NCBI GenBank assembly: GCA_918807975.1
Contig: OU964921.1
Location: 22,594,498 to 22,658,497, forward strand
Direction of reading: 5' to 3'
Source: Aplidium turbinatum
Lineage: Eukaryota > Chordata > Ascidiacea > Aplousobranchia > Polyclinidae
Length of the DNA: 64,000 bases
Below the pieces are notes generated by a model. The model did not search any database. It saw only the letters and a list, made by a program, of their open reading frames with translations, and was not told the origin of the DNA. Each line of letters starts with the position of its first letter. Position 1 is the stretch's first letter. This document shows, one piece after another, positions 11,401 through 20,827 of the stretch. A program made the translations under genes and the position numbers.

Positions 11401-11677
11401 CGTTGACATCGCTGGTCGCACTGATACAGTTACCATTGACAGATTAAAACCTGCTTATATGGACACTTCCCCTGATGAGGATTTTTCAAGTCATGCCGAA
11501 ACGTCACTGCCGTTTCGAGACGATACGTTCTTAACTTCTTCGACTTCTTCTATGCAGTACGTTCGTTCCCAGGATGATCCTAGGGTTTCCGATGAGCTCC
11601 CAGTCTCATCGACCGCTTCACACTACGTGACACGTACCGGCAGAGAAGTCAGGTTACCTACTCGTTTCCGGAAGTGA
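8381..11677 (+). CDS. pol: Gypsy Pol polyprotein: protease, RT, RNase H, integrase
   Basis: A long frame of 1098 codons, the usual order and size for Ty3/gypsy Pol. Aspartic protease: FCVDTGSTFSLL, with DTG at about residue 49. Reverse transcriptase: LDLVKSYHQIPI, then the catalytic YIDD at about 365-368. RNase H: VTDASDTAAGAV at about 516. Integrase: an HHCC zinc region at about 705-750, then D of VHVDIVG (about 776), D of TDRGRQF (about 836) and E of VERVHR (about 871), giving the D,D-35-E spacing. A GPY/F module (PPYDGPYRVI) lies near 990. The open length fits the recent age shown by the LTRs. Confidence 0.95.
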   Translation: MLLGPKRQAKKRITPRDGRVGSLGSAGPTTHSALFMILDTLTDINFCVDTGSTFSLLPRCYTDVSEPQSSLRAANHTAVNIFGKRPLTLSLGFDRTFEWTFRVADVDFPILGLDFLRHFCLTPDVVNGRLLQTTPADPCVSSTDFAPDTDLSTSPTDASEVQLYSDACSPSASTAQIPAELAFLEEEFPSVFELENFNRPVRHTTEHYIPTNGPPVCQRARRLSPEKLEGLRKELQTLLDLDIIEPANSPYGIPVHLVPKPNGRYRITGDFRLLNKQTTKDSYRIPYLHDFVDHLSGSTIFSSLDLVKSYHQIPIAKQDRHKTTLVTPMGSYNFKRTAMGLSGAAQTFQRFMDEVLRGLPYVYCYIDDVLVHSRDLEEHKRHLSQVFKRLDHYGLILNKEKCSFAVPELKFLGHQLDSSGIRPLPGKVSAILNFPLPTTVRQLRCFLGMLNFYRMFIPHCAEILQPLYTSLLPGKSSKKPLIWTDIMKHAFETAKQSLAKVTLLSHPVHGAPIQLVTDASDTAAGAVVQQLIDGEAKPLMFFSRFFNTAQQKYSVFDRELTAMYLAVRHFSYFLEPRDFTIFTDHRPLAAAFSATMAKATARQLRYLAYVSEFSTDVRYLKGSENLVADCLSRAAVNAIYEDGINFDFCDLAIAQHDDTSLADFRMSPTSLTLEKRLLPEHGISIEGDTSTGRFRVLLPTTYRKTVFDKLHNLNHGGIKSTQRLIAQRYVWPDMKADIKAWVKTCVSCQRAKIQRHVSAPLTHFPTPDKRFANVHVDIVGELPESSGCSYLLTVIDRHTRWVEALPLTSITARACADAFLWGWVSRFGAPVTMVTDRGRQFTSLLWKELCQYLGCDHRTTTAYHPACNGLVERVHRTLKTAIRAQSNPNNWFSHLGLALLGTRAVIKEDLGFSSAEATLGTTLRLPGDFFADPVVGPVNSHYVRQLRDFVNNFPYIRPRHGKRSVYMDADLDTCSHVFIRHDAVKGPLRPPYDGPYRVIDRCEKYFIVDIAGRTDTVTIDRLKPAYMDTSPDEDFSSHAETSLPFRDDTFLTSSTSSMQYVRSQDDPRVSDELPVSSTASHYVTRTGREVRLPTRFRK

Positions 11678-12221
11678 TGAACCCTTGCCTTTACCGTACC
11701 TTTCTGCTGTACACAGTTCCTTTTTTTTTTACCTTACCTTGAGTCTAGGGATTCTGTGTTCGTGTCCCTTCGTTTCTCTGGTGAGTCTTGAACACTTTTG
11801 AGTATGAGTGTGATTCAAAATTTTTGACTTACTTTAGACACCTTCCTTATGAAGGACTCTTACTGCCTTGTATATACTTTGTAGATATTCACCTCCAACA
11901 CTGCTGTAGACTGGGTGACACAACTTTGAAAGATCAGAAGAAATCTAAGGACTGATTGGACAATTACGGACATTATGTCATCGCGAGCAGGGATACTCTG
12001 CATGTCGATCGCTCACGCGATACTGCGGCCGTTCCGCGGGATTTTTATCACATCCGGATTGCTACTCGGAATGACCGTCATGCTAGAAGAACAACGATCA
12101 TTCTTCTCCGCCTGCTTCATGCCGTAACAACGACCATCAGCCGATTCACCCAGAACTACCAATATTTTTGTCATTTCGTTTTGTATTCTTGTCGTGTGTT
12201 CGCATAACTTCGTACCCACTT

Positions 12222-12234
12222 AGAGGGGGAGCTA
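12222..12234 (+). other. Polypurine tract of the CsRn1-type element
   Basis: agagggggagcta directly precedes the 3' LTR, where plus-strand DNA synthesis is primed in LTR elements. Confidence 0.8.
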
Positions 12235-12788
12235 TGTCGCGGTACTCCCCTCCATGGAACCCAAATAATAATGTGTTTTGTGCATCACTGGGGAGACAAG
12301 CTCGTAGTAGCACGTAATTGGTCCTCTCTTCCACAGTTCTGGAATGTGACGTTAGATTTAGTGAGAGCGCAGTGTTTGTTTCTTCGTTATGAGAGATGCG
12401 CTCCTCTCTTGTAAGAAGCCATTTTTATTTCTGAAACTTGAAAAAGAAAGTTAGTTCGTTTTGGACGTCTGCTTAACGGTCGCTTATTACAGTCAAGCAC
12501 TGGATATATGTTTAAATGCATAATCGATTTATTTCGGATCTTGTATCAAAGTAATGATTATATATTGGAGATACAACCCTCAACCTTTGGATGTACAGTA
12601 ACGTGGAATAAACTACTGGACGCAGTGAACAGTGAATACGGTAATAAGTAGGCTACACAGTTATTGTTATACAGGTACACGGTCGCGTCGCCGAAGCGAC
12701 TTCCATCACAGTTGCTTCGTAGACCGTGTGGCGCTTAGCAAAGGGCTAAGCTGGTGACCCCAACCCATCCATACACGGAAAGGCGACA
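12235..12788 (+). repeat. 3' LTR of the CsRn1-type element (554 bp)
   Basis: It has TG...CA termini and the same sequence as the 5' LTR outside the LINE insertion, with about two differences seen by eye. An aataaa at about 12607 could serve as the polyadenylation signal. The 4-bp duplication atac follows. Confidence 0.95.
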
Positions 12789-12792
12789 ATAC

Positions 12793-13605
12793 ATTTATCA
12801 ATTCCAACAACTATCGAATCCTTTGCAATGTACGGTAGAATACATTTGCTTCGAATGATTCAGCTAGTTAAGTGGAGTTATAAAAGCGTTCTGTCCTCAG
12901 GAAAAGAAAATCATTTTCTTTGAAATTTATAATTGCCACTGCAACTTTAGCTTGCGAGTAGTAGCCTATTTTTCTCAGCTTTCTCTTACTTAGATTACAT
13001 CTTCCTTTAATTTCATTAAATTCATCAGTGAATCTTGTTTAGGACCGTAATCCACATAATGCAAAGCAGTCACAAATTTAAAACTGCTAGTTGTAGGCTA
13101 CTTTAGCATTGACTCAGCTTCCGATCAAGCTCTTGTTGGTTCCAACTTGATCTTTAGAACTTCAATTGTAAAAGGGTAATGTAAAGCATTGGGTTTGACT
13201 GCACCACGCCTTGATTACCTTCTCGAAGTCAATTTTCTTTGCAAGATGATAGGACAGCTTACTTTAGATTTTTCAGAATTTTTCCTCTGACTGGGCTATA
13301 ACTTTAAAGATGCCACAAGCTTACAGATAATAATTAATTACTCCAAAAATGATAAAACATTTGAACAACGCTGTCTGTAGGCAACATTATGCATTCCAAC
13401 TAGATTTAGCCTAAGCAACAACATCCATAAACAAAAACTCAAATAAAGAAAAAACTCACTACCTTCCAAAATCACATCATGAGAAGCATGACTAACAAAA
13501 GGCTACTTGACCACACGAAAACAGAAGATCTTTTAACTATGACAAAATTACATCCAATTGCAGCAATAATAAAATCAAAAGTTTTAAAACTGTTCGGCCA
13601 CACTA
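12793..13605. other. AT-rich stretch without a recognised gene
   Basis: This is the target-side sequence downstream of the gypsy element. No coding motif, tRNA-like block or terminal repeat could be made out. Confidence 0.4.
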
Positions 13606-13826
13606 AAATAGAAGATCACAATTCGGAATCAGCAAAGTTTGCACAGAAGGAAAAGTAGAAGGAAAAAGAAAACGTGGCAGACAACTAAAACGATGGCAAG
13701 ACAACATCCAATCATGGACCGGACTCAACTTGGCGACACTAGCCGAGCTGGCTCAAAATCGCCACTCTTGGAAGCAAATAACTCATGCTGATGCGCAATC
13801 TGCTGCAGGCGGAGATGATGACTGAT
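13606..13826 (+). pseudogene. 3' end of a LINE reverse transcriptase reading frame
   Basis: The frame reads ISKVCTEGKVEGKRKRGRQ and then KRWQDNIQSWTGLNLATLAE...NRHSWKQIT before a stop at 13824-13826. The EGKR-x-RGR-x-x-KRW-x-DNI-x-x-WTG block is the well-known C-terminal tail of a large class of animal LINE RT proteins. Sequence just upstream (KSKVLKLFGHTK in another frame) fits the preceding FGH block, so the scrap is frameshifted. Only the last tens of codons survive. Confidence 0.75.
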
Positions 13827-14403
13827 GATCCATAAACAAAAAATATACAGGATTTACTTTCTTTCATCGTGCTTGGACTGATACCTTTAACTTTTCCAGA
13901 TAACTTATGTTGGATACAACATCCTATGCCTGGCCAACGCAGATTTTGAAGTTAAGGTTCAGTTGTCAAGCAAAAATAGTTCCCGCTTAGCTAAAACAGC
14001 ACCAGTTTTCAAATTGAAACTATCAGTACAATCGAAACCGTTCAGTGATACAGAAATCATTTCAGCTTCAGATTTTACGTCTTGAAGCTGTTCAACATCG
14101 CCTACCTTAACAAGAAAATGATTTGTTCTTGATGAGAAGCATCGAGAGTGACATTTACAATGATTGAGAAATACTTGGAACTACGCACTTCATTTAAGAA
14201 TTTGTTGATTATTTGGTTGGTACATTTTTACTTTAGTACTAAAATTGGGCCCCCCTCAAAAGTGCAAAAACAAAAAACTACTCGTTTTTCCTTTACAATG
14301 TTTTCTAGGGGGGAAACTGGCCCGACTTCCCCCCCCCCCTCTCGGAGCCACTGGAACCAACAAAGAAACGCCTGTAACAGTCGAATTCTGCAAGATCATA
14401 AAC
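13827..14403. other. Stretch without a recognised gene; C-run MITE scrap
   Basis: No gene was recognised. A C-run with flanking text at about 14317-14350 (cccccctctcggagcc) resembles the end-like block near 23180-23205 (cccccctctcgggagccctg), so both may be scraps of one MITE family with G/C-run ends. Confidence 0.4.
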
Positions 14404-14737
14404 TGACCTTGCATCCAACAACTGTGCTTCTCGCCTGACAAGAACGGCTCCAAGGTTAGGCCTCTAATTATCACAAACTGATTAAAGCTGACTAAAAGTT
14501 TATTCAAGTAGCCTACACACGAAGACACTTACTTGCAATCGACGAACAAATAGTCAACCGTCATCAGTATGAAATTTTAGAAAATGTGACCGTCCACCGC
14601 TCGAGTCAAAACGCAAAAGGACGATTCCGATAAATGACCAAAAGAGATTAAAACTCGTGCGGCTGGAGGTCAATGAAGCGTGACAATTAAACCAAAACAT
14701 TAAAATTAGAAAGGGATCGCAAAAATCGTTTCTTACA
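14404..14737 (-). repeat. 3' LTR of the BEL/Pao element
   Basis: 334 bp, starting on the minus strand with TGTAAGAAACG and ending GGTCA. It is near-identical to 20236-20569. Confidence 0.92.
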
Positions 14738-15812
14738 TGCCCGCCCCCGAAACCGGAGCAAGCCCACGAAGGTTTCTAACTACAAGGGAAACGATTTAGT
14801 ACATATACTCAGTACGCAACGCATAGACTACTACACAACGGACGCAGAGTACTATAGTGACTGGACAGCAAGAATAAGAACGCAAAGTACCCTAGCAATG
14901 CTACCTCAGATTATAAACTAAAAATTAAGTGTGAGGCGTTGAGCAACGCCTGGCTGACGCTGGCAAACGAAACCTAAAGTAGCTGCTATCACAATGATGC
15001 GCTGAAAGATGCCGTATGAAAAGACACATTGACGAAGCAAGTAGCATCTAAAGTACACTCTAATTGGGCCTACATAAAATGAAAGGCACTGAAAACAAAG
15101 GCACTGAAAACGTCTGCCCAAAATGAATCAAGGCAGTTGAAAACGGTAATGTTTAACTTTAGCCCTACACAAACACAATAAAAAGAAGAAACACATGAAA
15201 TCTAACGAGACGGCTTAGCTAAGCAGCTCGTAACTGGTGAAATATAGAAAGGCAGAATTGCCAAACAGCACACTGACAAGTGTATAATAATAACTGCCCG
15301 AAAGGCTATGCCAATAAATCACAAAGCATGCATGACCAAACAGTGTCGAAGATGACTGAATATTACATTATCTAAAAGGCAGGCGCAGTAGCAAACACAC
15401 AATCTAAAAGGGGAGCCTCGAGTGGATATGGAAAAGACACAATAACACTAGCTAAAGACATTGCACCAGGCCCAAACACCAACAGGGGCAAGCCACACTG
15501 ATTGCAAACTTACTTACATAACGGCCATGATCACACAACTTGAAACTGTTCAAACGGAACAGTAAAGAATCGAAGCAACTGGAGACAATGATGCGAATTG
15601 CAGCAATGTTGAATACTAACTGGGTGGCTTAAATTACGTCACCACAAGAAATTAACCACACACAAATAAAAGATAAAAACTACAGCAAAACTTACAAACC
15701 GAATCGTAGGTAAGCATTAGCTTATTAGACACAAACATTAATGATGCACAGCACGAAATGACCCGCAACCCTGATTTGAGTCTCGTCGACGCGCGTCGCG
15801 TAATGTCACTGT
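14738..15812 (-). other. Long non-coding 3' segment of the BEL/Pao element
   Basis: About 1.07 kb lies between the end of the coding remnant and the 3' LTR. No domain or repeat was recognised. It is unusually long for a BEL/Pao 3' untranslated region. Confidence 0.5.
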
Positions 15813-17009
15813 TCAAGAGTCCATGCTGCCATCTAGCAGACAGATTTTCCTAATGTCGCGTATATATTCAGTTCCGTTAGCAACCGCCACTCGCACCCGT
15901 CTCACAAGATTGTTCGCGTCCGGCATGACCTCTTTCACAATCGCTTTGGGCCAGTGTCTACGTTTCGCAGACTCGTCCACGATTAGTACTAAATCTCCTG
16001 GTTTTAGGCTTGGAGATGTCGCAAACCATTTCTGTCTGGGTAACAAGCCCTCAAGTAGGTAAGGATTCAGCGCTTGGACACATTTAAGCATCGGATTCTT
16101 GGACAACTGCTGCTGAGTAAGAAGGTTCACATCCTCTTCAAAATCTTTGTGGTTGATGAGGGTCGACAGTACTTCGGGAAACACTTGCCACTGTACTGCT
16201 TTGATGATGGCAAAACGGGCAGCATCCATGTCTTCACGAGTCAACAGCCCATTCAGAATCGACTCTTTCCGCACGCGGCATTTCAAAATCCGCCAAAAAC
16301 GAAGTAGCCACGCTACGGTGCGCTGCAAGTCATAAAAGTTTGAAAAACGGCGAAACAAATGTTGCAACGGGTCTTCTGCGACGGTTGCTAAGTGGGTGTT
16401 GCAAAGTTTGACGTCTTTCACTTCAGAGTCGTCTTCCGGCAAACATCGTAAGAAATCGGGTTGCTTAGGCCAATTAGTCTCGTGCTCACAGAGAAAGTCT
16501 GGACCATGTAGCCACAACTTGGCCGCATCGATTTGTTCAGGCCACACACCTCGAGAACTGAGGTCGGCCAGATTTAAAGACGTGGAAACAAAACGCCACT
16601 GCTCAGTAGACGACAAACAATGAATGACATGCAAACGATTGGCTACAAAAGTGTGAAATCTAAACAATCTGTTGTGGATATAACGCAAAACGACGGTAGC
16701 ATCAGTCCACAACAAAGATCTCGAAATTTCCCACTCCAATTCGCGTGCCACAAACGCGCTCATTTTGACTGCTGTTACAGCAGCTACAAGTTCTAGTCTT
16801 GGTACACTAGTGGGTTTTAAAGGGACTACTCGTGATTTCCCCATAGCAAAATTACAAGTGACACAATTATCCGAGTAACGAATCAAAACATAACAGCATG
16901 CATCATATCCACTCAGTGAGGCGTCAGAAAAAGTATGGAGTTCAACAGAGGAAATGATTTTATCAGAAAGAGATAAGCTCCTCGAGAGTGACACGCTTTC
17001 AATTAACAA
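15813..17009 (-). pseudogene. BEL/Pao pol remnant: RNase H region and DUF5641-like tail
   Basis: The open frame begins with the BEL-type RNase H region (LHTFSDASLSGYDACCYV, then SVPRLELVAAVTAVK and LLWTDATVVLRYI, followed by SLNLADLSSRG). Its C-terminal part is the tail known as DUF5641 (LKPGDLVLIVDESAKRRHWP, then RRVRVAVANGTEYIRDIRKI), which follows integrase in BEL/Pao polyproteins. Protease, reverse transcriptase and an integrase core are not recognisable, so this is a broken remnant. The product would have been part of the retroelement replication complex. Confidence 0.88.
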
Positions 17010-17584
17010 AGCAACAAAAACTCAATATTAATAATAATTTTACTTACCTTGGTTCTTTTGAGTTGAGGTTTAATAAAGACGACCTTAATATATTGGCTCT
17101 TCAAACCTGCAACAAGATAAATGCAACCCTATGTGGCTGCTCACGCAAACCAAGACAGTACAAAAAATTAACCAATCACCTCGAAGCAAAGATTAAACAA
17201 AACTAATCCTTAAACTTTAAAACAAAGGTGACAAAAATCACAATGGTTGATTGCATAGGTGGGCAAAGTTACTTTCAAAAGTAACTGAGTTACAGTTACA
17301 GTTACTTGGCCAAAATAGTAACTGAGTTACCGTTACAGTTACCGATTTTAAAAAGTAACTAGTTACCGTTACTAGTTACAGTTACTAGTTACTTTCAGTT
17401 GATCACAAATCTGAACATAAAATTCTGCACCTGGCCAACTCTGCATGCAAGTCCAGTTTAACCGCAATGTGTGATATATAGTGTTAGAGCCATCCATGTT
17501 ATAACATAACAGCACAAGTAGGCCTACAAAACCAACAAGGTTTTATTTAAAAAAAATATTCAGTGGCTTATATTTATGTTTATT

Positions 17585-17662
17585 TCCTTTGAGAAATACG
17601 AGCATTTCAAAGTGCTCGTCACTCAGGCCTGCCCTTTTGGGCTTTAAAATGTCCTTGCCCAA
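17585..17662 (-). pseudogene. hAT transposase C-terminal piece
   Basis: On the minus strand this reads GKDILKPKRAGLSDEHFEML followed by VFLKGN, the last residues of a hAT transposase. The preceding residues lie beyond the LINE, at about 18371-18440. Confidence 0.85.
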
Positions 17663-18370
17663 TCGTCGTCGTCGTGTGAGCTTCTGGGGCCGAGAGTCTA
17701 TTCTTTTACCGCCCCAGATTCACAATGTTCCCGGACTACACTGGAAGGCTACTACAGAGCAGCCAGTCTTTGATTACATTATTCATGACACGCAGACCTT
17801 CCACTCCGTTAGGTGGCTTGAAGATGTTACAGTCATTGATGATGTCCGTACCGATAGTTCAATTGGTTAGCGCGTCACTTCTTGAACGAAGAAGCTTCAA
17901 TATCAAGCTGCACTGGTTCGAACCTCAGGGCATGCTCTTAAACAACGCACGTTAAGGACTGCTCTCCATTTAGCGGCATCTAATAGATGGAATAATTTCC
18001 CGGCAACAAGACTTCAACAATCGGAAACTTCACTCTGTCAATATCGGTGACCGGGCCTGGTCAGTGATTTAAAGCCTTTAGTCTACAAGTATGCAAAACT
18101 GCCAGGATTAAGTTCTGAAGAAGCTTTGCCAGTCCGAGGATAAAGATTTAATTAATCAATCAATGATGTGGTCTGCGAGCTGTTCCTCGGCACCACATTC
18201 ACAGGAGGAGGAAGAGCCCATTTCCCATTGGTGCATGGTTGAGCGGAAAAGCCCTACGCCGCACGGAGACGGTTGAGGCGCACCCATGCCTGTCTTGGTA
18301 GTGTCAAGTCGATGGAACGTGTGTCGGCGTCGGGGATAAACAAATAAAGTCTGGTGATGAACAAGTGCTG
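17663..18370 (-). mobile_element. 5'-truncated LINE in the hAT transposase, split by a SINE
   Basis: It is the same family as the LINE at 6100-7169. The plus strand opens with a (CGT)n run, then cttctggggccgagagtcta, and follows the older copy base by base with moderate divergence. It is interrupted at 17846-18162 by a SINE, after which the homology resumes with tggtctgcg. The insertion falls between the FS and GKD codons of the hAT transposase. Only the last few hundred bases of the LINE are present, and no frame is intact. Confidence 0.85.
17846..18162 (+). mobile_element. tRNA-headed SINE nested in the LINE
   Basis: The head reads gatagttcaattggttagcg (box A region) and then ggttcgaacc (box B). 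A body of about 200 bp contains ggcaacaagacttcaacaat and ccgggcctggtcagtgat, and the tail is (AATC)n. A duplication atgatgt flanks it (17839-17845 and 18163-18169), with LINE sequence continuing on both sides. The same family occurs at 41676-41967, 45186-45353 and 57354-57712. Confidence 0.9.
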
Positions 18371-18892
18371 CAATGAAAACAATATTTCTACTGCAGCACT
18401 TGACGGAAAGGGAGTGTTATGTTTTTAAAACAGTTTTTTCATCGGTCCAATTGTGAATCTGGATCCGCTTAACTTGTCCTCAGGGCCCGCTTCCAAATAG
18501 TCCTGTAACAGATTCAACGCGCATTGCTTTCTTTTCTTGGTTTTTGCGTAAAGTGGTGCAAAAATTCCTCTGTGGCTCTACCTACCACCATCCACTTCAG
18601 TGTCGTTGCTACTCCCCTCATCAGCAGAGCAGTTTGCTTCTTCAATTGCTTGAAGCATGTTCTGTTTTATTTTGGTCTTCAGCAGTGTCGCTTAATTGTC
18701 ATGCATTAAACACAGATAAGTCTAAATTGTGGGTGGAATGCAGTCGCAAGCTGAAAGTCGCTGTCCTCGAACCAATGACCAAATCTGGTTTGTATTGCTT
18801 CCACAAGAACGTCCACCATCGGCAAGCAAACAGCAATGCTGTTGCTGGTTTTAATGTCAGACAATCTTTTTAGAGGCATTGCAAGCTTACAC
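18371..18892 (-). pseudogene. Decayed hAT transposase sequence
   Basis: Minus-strand NTPFPSSAAVEILFS at about 18371-18440 is the conserved block that precedes the hAT C-terminus. Further upstream on the minus strand no clean frame remains, so the rest of the transposase is heavily decayed. Confidence 0.6.
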
Positions 18893-19046
18893 TAAATGCA
18901 ATAAATTTCAACTTCTTTAAGGTAACTAACTAACTGACTATAAGCATCAACAAATTGCTTTTAATTGCTGCGTGTTTCTTGATGCTTATAGTCAGTTAGT
19001 TAATTACCTTCAAGAAGTTGAAATTTACTGCATTCTTATAAATATT
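18893..19046. repeat. Foldback hairpin inside the hAT element
   Basis: Arms of about 60 bp, with tttcaacttctttaaggtaa and aaccgtaag-like spacer text on the left, pair with ttaccttcaagaagttgaaa on the right. Both arms contain the tgactataagcatcaa motif or its complement. The loop is about 25 bp. It is probably a small foldback element. Confidence 0.75.
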
Positions 19047-19801
19047 TTCAGGTTCCTGATGAAGGCTTAAGTTAAACCGAAAACGTTTGACTGTTAAACT
19101 CATTTGTAAATATGTAAAATATATTATTATAATGCTCAACCCTGTTGTATTGTTGTGTCTTGCCTGTCTTTGGTACATATTGATTAATCGTCAAAAACAA
19201 TTAATTTAGGCAAATCAGTTATCAAAAATCGCCAAAAAAGAGCCAAATCATAAATATAAAGCTAAACGTATTAAAAAATCGCCAGATTTCTGGACTTTGG
19301 CGATAAATTCGCCAATATGGCAACCCATCTCAACCAGACCACAAAACAAAAGTAGAACCGCGCATGCGCAGTGCTGCGCCGATACATCTGCGAGAAAAAT
19401 GCATTGTTGCGCAAAACGCAGCAAACACGCACTAAGCAAGACACAAACACGTGCAAAGAAATAAACGGCATTAAAAACTGAAATTTCAATACAAAAGTAA
19501 CTTGTAACTGTAACTGTTGAAAAAGTGCTAAAATAGTAACTAGTTACCGCGTTTCGTTACTTCTGAAAAATAGTAACGAAGTTACCGTTACAGTTACTCG
19601 AAAAGTAACTAGTTACAGTAACTAGTTACTTTTGTAACTAGTTACTGCCCACCTCTGGTTGATTGTCTACAACAATGGTACCTTGCACCAAGGTATTAAC
19701 CCAAAAGACAAAAGAGTTTTACCAGTTAAACTAAATCCTTGACAGACCTGCAAGGAATATCTCAAGACACAACTTTAATTACAATTAATTAAGCAATTAA
19801 A

Positions 19802-20165
19802 ATAAGTTAACAAGCTAGCTGGCGTATAACCGCAGACATAGTAGCCTAAGGCGGCGTACCAAAGCACACAAGTAAATTTAAATTAAAACAAAGCTTTCAA
19901 CTAGCCGGCATACAAGCACAGACCTAGTAAGGCGGCGTACCAAAGCACACAAGTAAATTTAAATTACAACAAAGCTTTCAACTAGCTGGCAAACAAGCAC
20001 AGACCTAGCAAAGCAATCCTTGGTAGACCTAGAAAGGCTACCCCAGGACACAACTCAATTTACGGTTGAAACAAAGCTAGCTGGCTCGCAAGCACAGACC
20101 TAGCAAAACAATCCTTGGTAGACCTAGGAAGACTACTCCAGGACACAAGTAAATTTACAGATTAA
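19802..20165. repeat. Tandem repeat in the 5' leader of the BEL/Pao element
   Basis: About four units of roughly 80-100 bp share gcacagacctagcaaa, ggcggcgtaccaaagcacac and aagtaaatttaaatta. The array lies just inside the 5' LTR of the minus-strand element, in its untranslated leader. Confidence 0.8.
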
Positions 20166-20235
20166 ACTTACTCACACAGAGTAAGGCCTAACTTAAATAC
20201 AAAGCCTGACCAATAATGGCAACAGGTATCATATC

Positions 20236-20569
20236 TGACCTTGCATCCAACAACTGTGCTTCTCGCCTGACAAGAACGGCTCCAAGGTTAGGCCTCTAAT
20301 TATCACAAACTGATTAAAGCTGACTAAAAGTTTATTCAAGTAGCCTACACACGAAGACACTTACTTGCAATCGACGAACAAATAGTCAACCGTCATCAGT
20401 ATGAAATTTTAGAAAATGTGACCGTCCACCGCTCGAGTCAAAACGCAAAAGGACGATTCCGATAAATGACCAAAAGAGATTAAAACTCGTGCGGCTGGAG
20501 GTCAATGAAGCGTGACAATTAAACCAAAACATTAAAATTAGAAAGAGATCGCAAAAATCGTTTCTTACA
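20236..20569 (-). repeat. 5' LTR of the BEL/Pao element
   Basis: 334 bp, essentially identical to 14404-14737 with about one visible difference. Confidence 0.92.
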
Positions 20570-20570
20570 A

Positions 20571-20826
20571 CGCCTTTAATTTTTAGCTTGGTTCTTCAGT
20601 ACCAACTGAGAAGAAATGTCTTTAATTTTCATTTGCTTCTGTGGACTACCAACCAACAAGATCTTCTTTTATTATTTCTTTGCTTCTGTAGCCTACCAAC
20701 TGACAACTTCGTCTTTTATTAATTTGCTTCAGTACCAAACACTAGACAGAGTAACGTCTTTTATTATTTATGTCTTGCCTGTGCTTCCGTACAAACATTA
20801 GCCAGAGAACCGTCTTTTATTATTTA
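20571..20826. repeat. Minisatellite of about 50-bp units
   Basis: Five degenerate units carry cttttattattt, then tgcttctgtaccaac, then an A/G-rich end. It sits exactly between the BEL/Pao 5' LTR and the left inverted repeat of the THAP/C2H2 element. Confidence 0.75.
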
Positions 20827-20827
20827 T

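Larger units (their letters stand above)
5708..12788 (+). mobile_element. Ty3/gypsy LTR retrotransposon, CsRn1 clade
   Basis: This is a complete-looking element with matching LTRs, tRNA-Trp primer site, gag region, pol region, polypurine tract and a 4-bp target duplication atac (5704-5707 and 12789-12792). It is assigned to the CsRn1 clade because its primer site matches the 3' end of tRNA-Trp and its Gag has a C-x2-H-x9-C-x3-C knuckle; both are hallmarks of that group. The two LTRs differ at only about two positions over 554 bp, so insertion is recent. The 5' LTR is interrupted by a LINE, and overall the copy shows about one further break. Confidence 0.93.
17254..19657 (-). mobile_element. 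hAT element inside the BEL/Pao element, itself interrupted
   Basis: The left end reads cataggtgggcaaagttac and the right end, reverse-complemented, reads cagaggtgggcagtaac. A perfect 8-bp duplication gttgattg flanks it (17246-17253 and 19658-19665). Both subterminal zones are packed with the word gtaactagttac and variants. Minus-strand transposase pieces survive: NTPFPSSAAVEILFS (about 18371-18440) and GKDILKPKRAGLSDEHFEML (about 17585-17662). These are the hAT C-terminal dimerisation region, split by a LINE. Confidence 0.93.
14404..20569 (-). mobile_element. BEL/Pao LTR retrotransposon, broken, with nested insertions
   Basis: A pair of 334-bp LTRs (14404-14737 and 20236-20569) brackets a minus-strand BEL/Pao coding remnant at 15813-17009. 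Only about one LTR difference is visible (near 14714 versus 20546), so the element is young by LTR divergence. A G-rich purine tract at 14738-14760, read on the minus strand, precedes the 3' LTR. The interior holds a hAT element with further nesting. Coding content is much shorter than in a full BEL/Pao element, so the copy is non-autonomous. The immediate flanks taaac and acgcc do not form a duplication. Confidence 0.9.
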
